A DNA stretch of 64,000 nt, from positions 1 through 64,000 of the forward strand of contig CANRIA010000004.1 of assembly GCA_947630555.1 (NCBI GenBank), given 5' to 3'. The notes beneath the pieces are model-generated. The model was not told the origin of the DNA, did no database searches, and was given only the letters and a program-made list of their open reading frames with translations. How positions within the stretch are numbered: position 1 is the stretch's first letter; every line of letters begins with the position of its first letter. This DNA comes from an uncultured Clostridia bacterium (lineage in GTDB: Bacteria; Bacillota; Clostridia; Oscillospirales; Ruminococcaceae). This document shows positions 63,308-64,000 of this stretch, in pieces. Position numbers and translations under genes: made by a program.

Positions 63308-64000
63308 TTATCCCTCCTGTACCTTTTTCATTATATGTATGTCATACGGGTCGAAGGTCATGCCTATCATAGCGCCGACAGGTTCAGCCTTTGTAGAGTG
63401 TATTATCCACTTGTGGTCAACGCCGTCAACAACCATTTCGTAGTGTACCCCCTTAAACACTACAGACTCAACTATTCCCGTCAGTTTGGCGTTTTCCGCG
63501 GGAATTATCTTTACGTCTTCGGGTCTTATAACAACGTCTACCGTTTCATCAGGGTCAAAGCCCTTGTCAACACATTCAAACTGCCTGCCTGTAAACTCAA
63601 CAAGGCAGTCTCTTGGCATACAGCCGTTTACAATGTTGCTCTCTCCTATAAAGTCGGCAACAAATGCGTTCACGGGTTCGTTATAAATATCTATCGGCGA
63701 GCCTATCTGCTGTATAACGCCGTTGTTCATAACAACTACCGTGTCCGACATCGTAAGCGCTTCTTCCTGGTCGTGCGTTACATACACGAACGTAAGCTCC
63801 AGCGCCTGCTGTATTTTTCTAAGCTCTACCTGCATTTCCTTTCTAAGTTTCAGGTCGAGTGCGCCCAGAGGCTCGTCAAGCAGCAGCACCTTAGGGTGAT
63901 TTACCAGAGCCCTTGCTATAGCAACTCTCTGCTGCTGACCGCCTGAAAGACGGTTTACAGTGCGCTTTTCAAAGCCCTTGAGGTTCACCATTTCAAGCAT
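63308..64000 (-). CDS. potA: Spermidine/putrescine ABC transporter ATP-binding protein (5' end beyond window)
   Basis: [37 protein letters not shown]-like C-terminus; ORF open at window edge. Confidence 0.95.
   Translation of the reverse strand: MLEMVNLKGFEKRTVNRLSGGQQQRVAIARALVNHPKVLLLDEPLGALDLKLRKEMQVELRKIQQALELTFVYVTHDQEEALTMSDTVVVMNNGVIQQIGSPIDIYNEPVNAFVADFIGESNIVNGCMPRDCLVEFTGRQFECVDKGFDPDETVDVVIRPEDVKIIPAENAKLTGIVESVVFKGVHYEMVVDGVDHKWIIHSTKAEPVGAMIGMTFDPYDIHIMKKVQEG

Overview
64 kb of a low-to-mid-GC, Gram-positive-type chromosome. The spore-germination operon, FakA-like protein, Asp23, HydE and RBS style suggest a Clostridia/Oscillospiraceae-like spore former; this taxonomy is inference. 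The window is mostly core genes: dusB-rsmI-rimI-tsaD-hydE, leuCDB with a divergent LysR regulator, a ROK regulator, clpC-like and clpB, carAB, a fakA-like gene with Asp23, gerA/B/C-type genes, secDF, nrdR, ychF, gap, potABCD, and several ABC exporters. No rRNA, tRNA, CRISPR array, transposase or prophage was recognised. Main points of interest: (1) a three-gene operon with two different dynamin-like GTPases flanking an M48-like protein whose HExxH zinc motif is degraded (SECGR), at 55210-60153; (2) a 49-aa membrane-anchored Cys/Gly-rich miniprotein, absent from the ORF track, at 13959-14108; (3) a pair of secreted proteins with near-identical ends and unrelated cores (50739-52428); (4) a strongly structured, non-coding convergent intergenic region (16828-17003); (5) heptamer repeats in inverted arrangement (7801-8209) and hairpin-rich intergenic elements near 50.0, 50.3 and 55.0 kb; (6) a carAB leader with a consensus promoter and a possible leader ORF. 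All family assignments come from reading motifs in the translated proteins; no database search was run.
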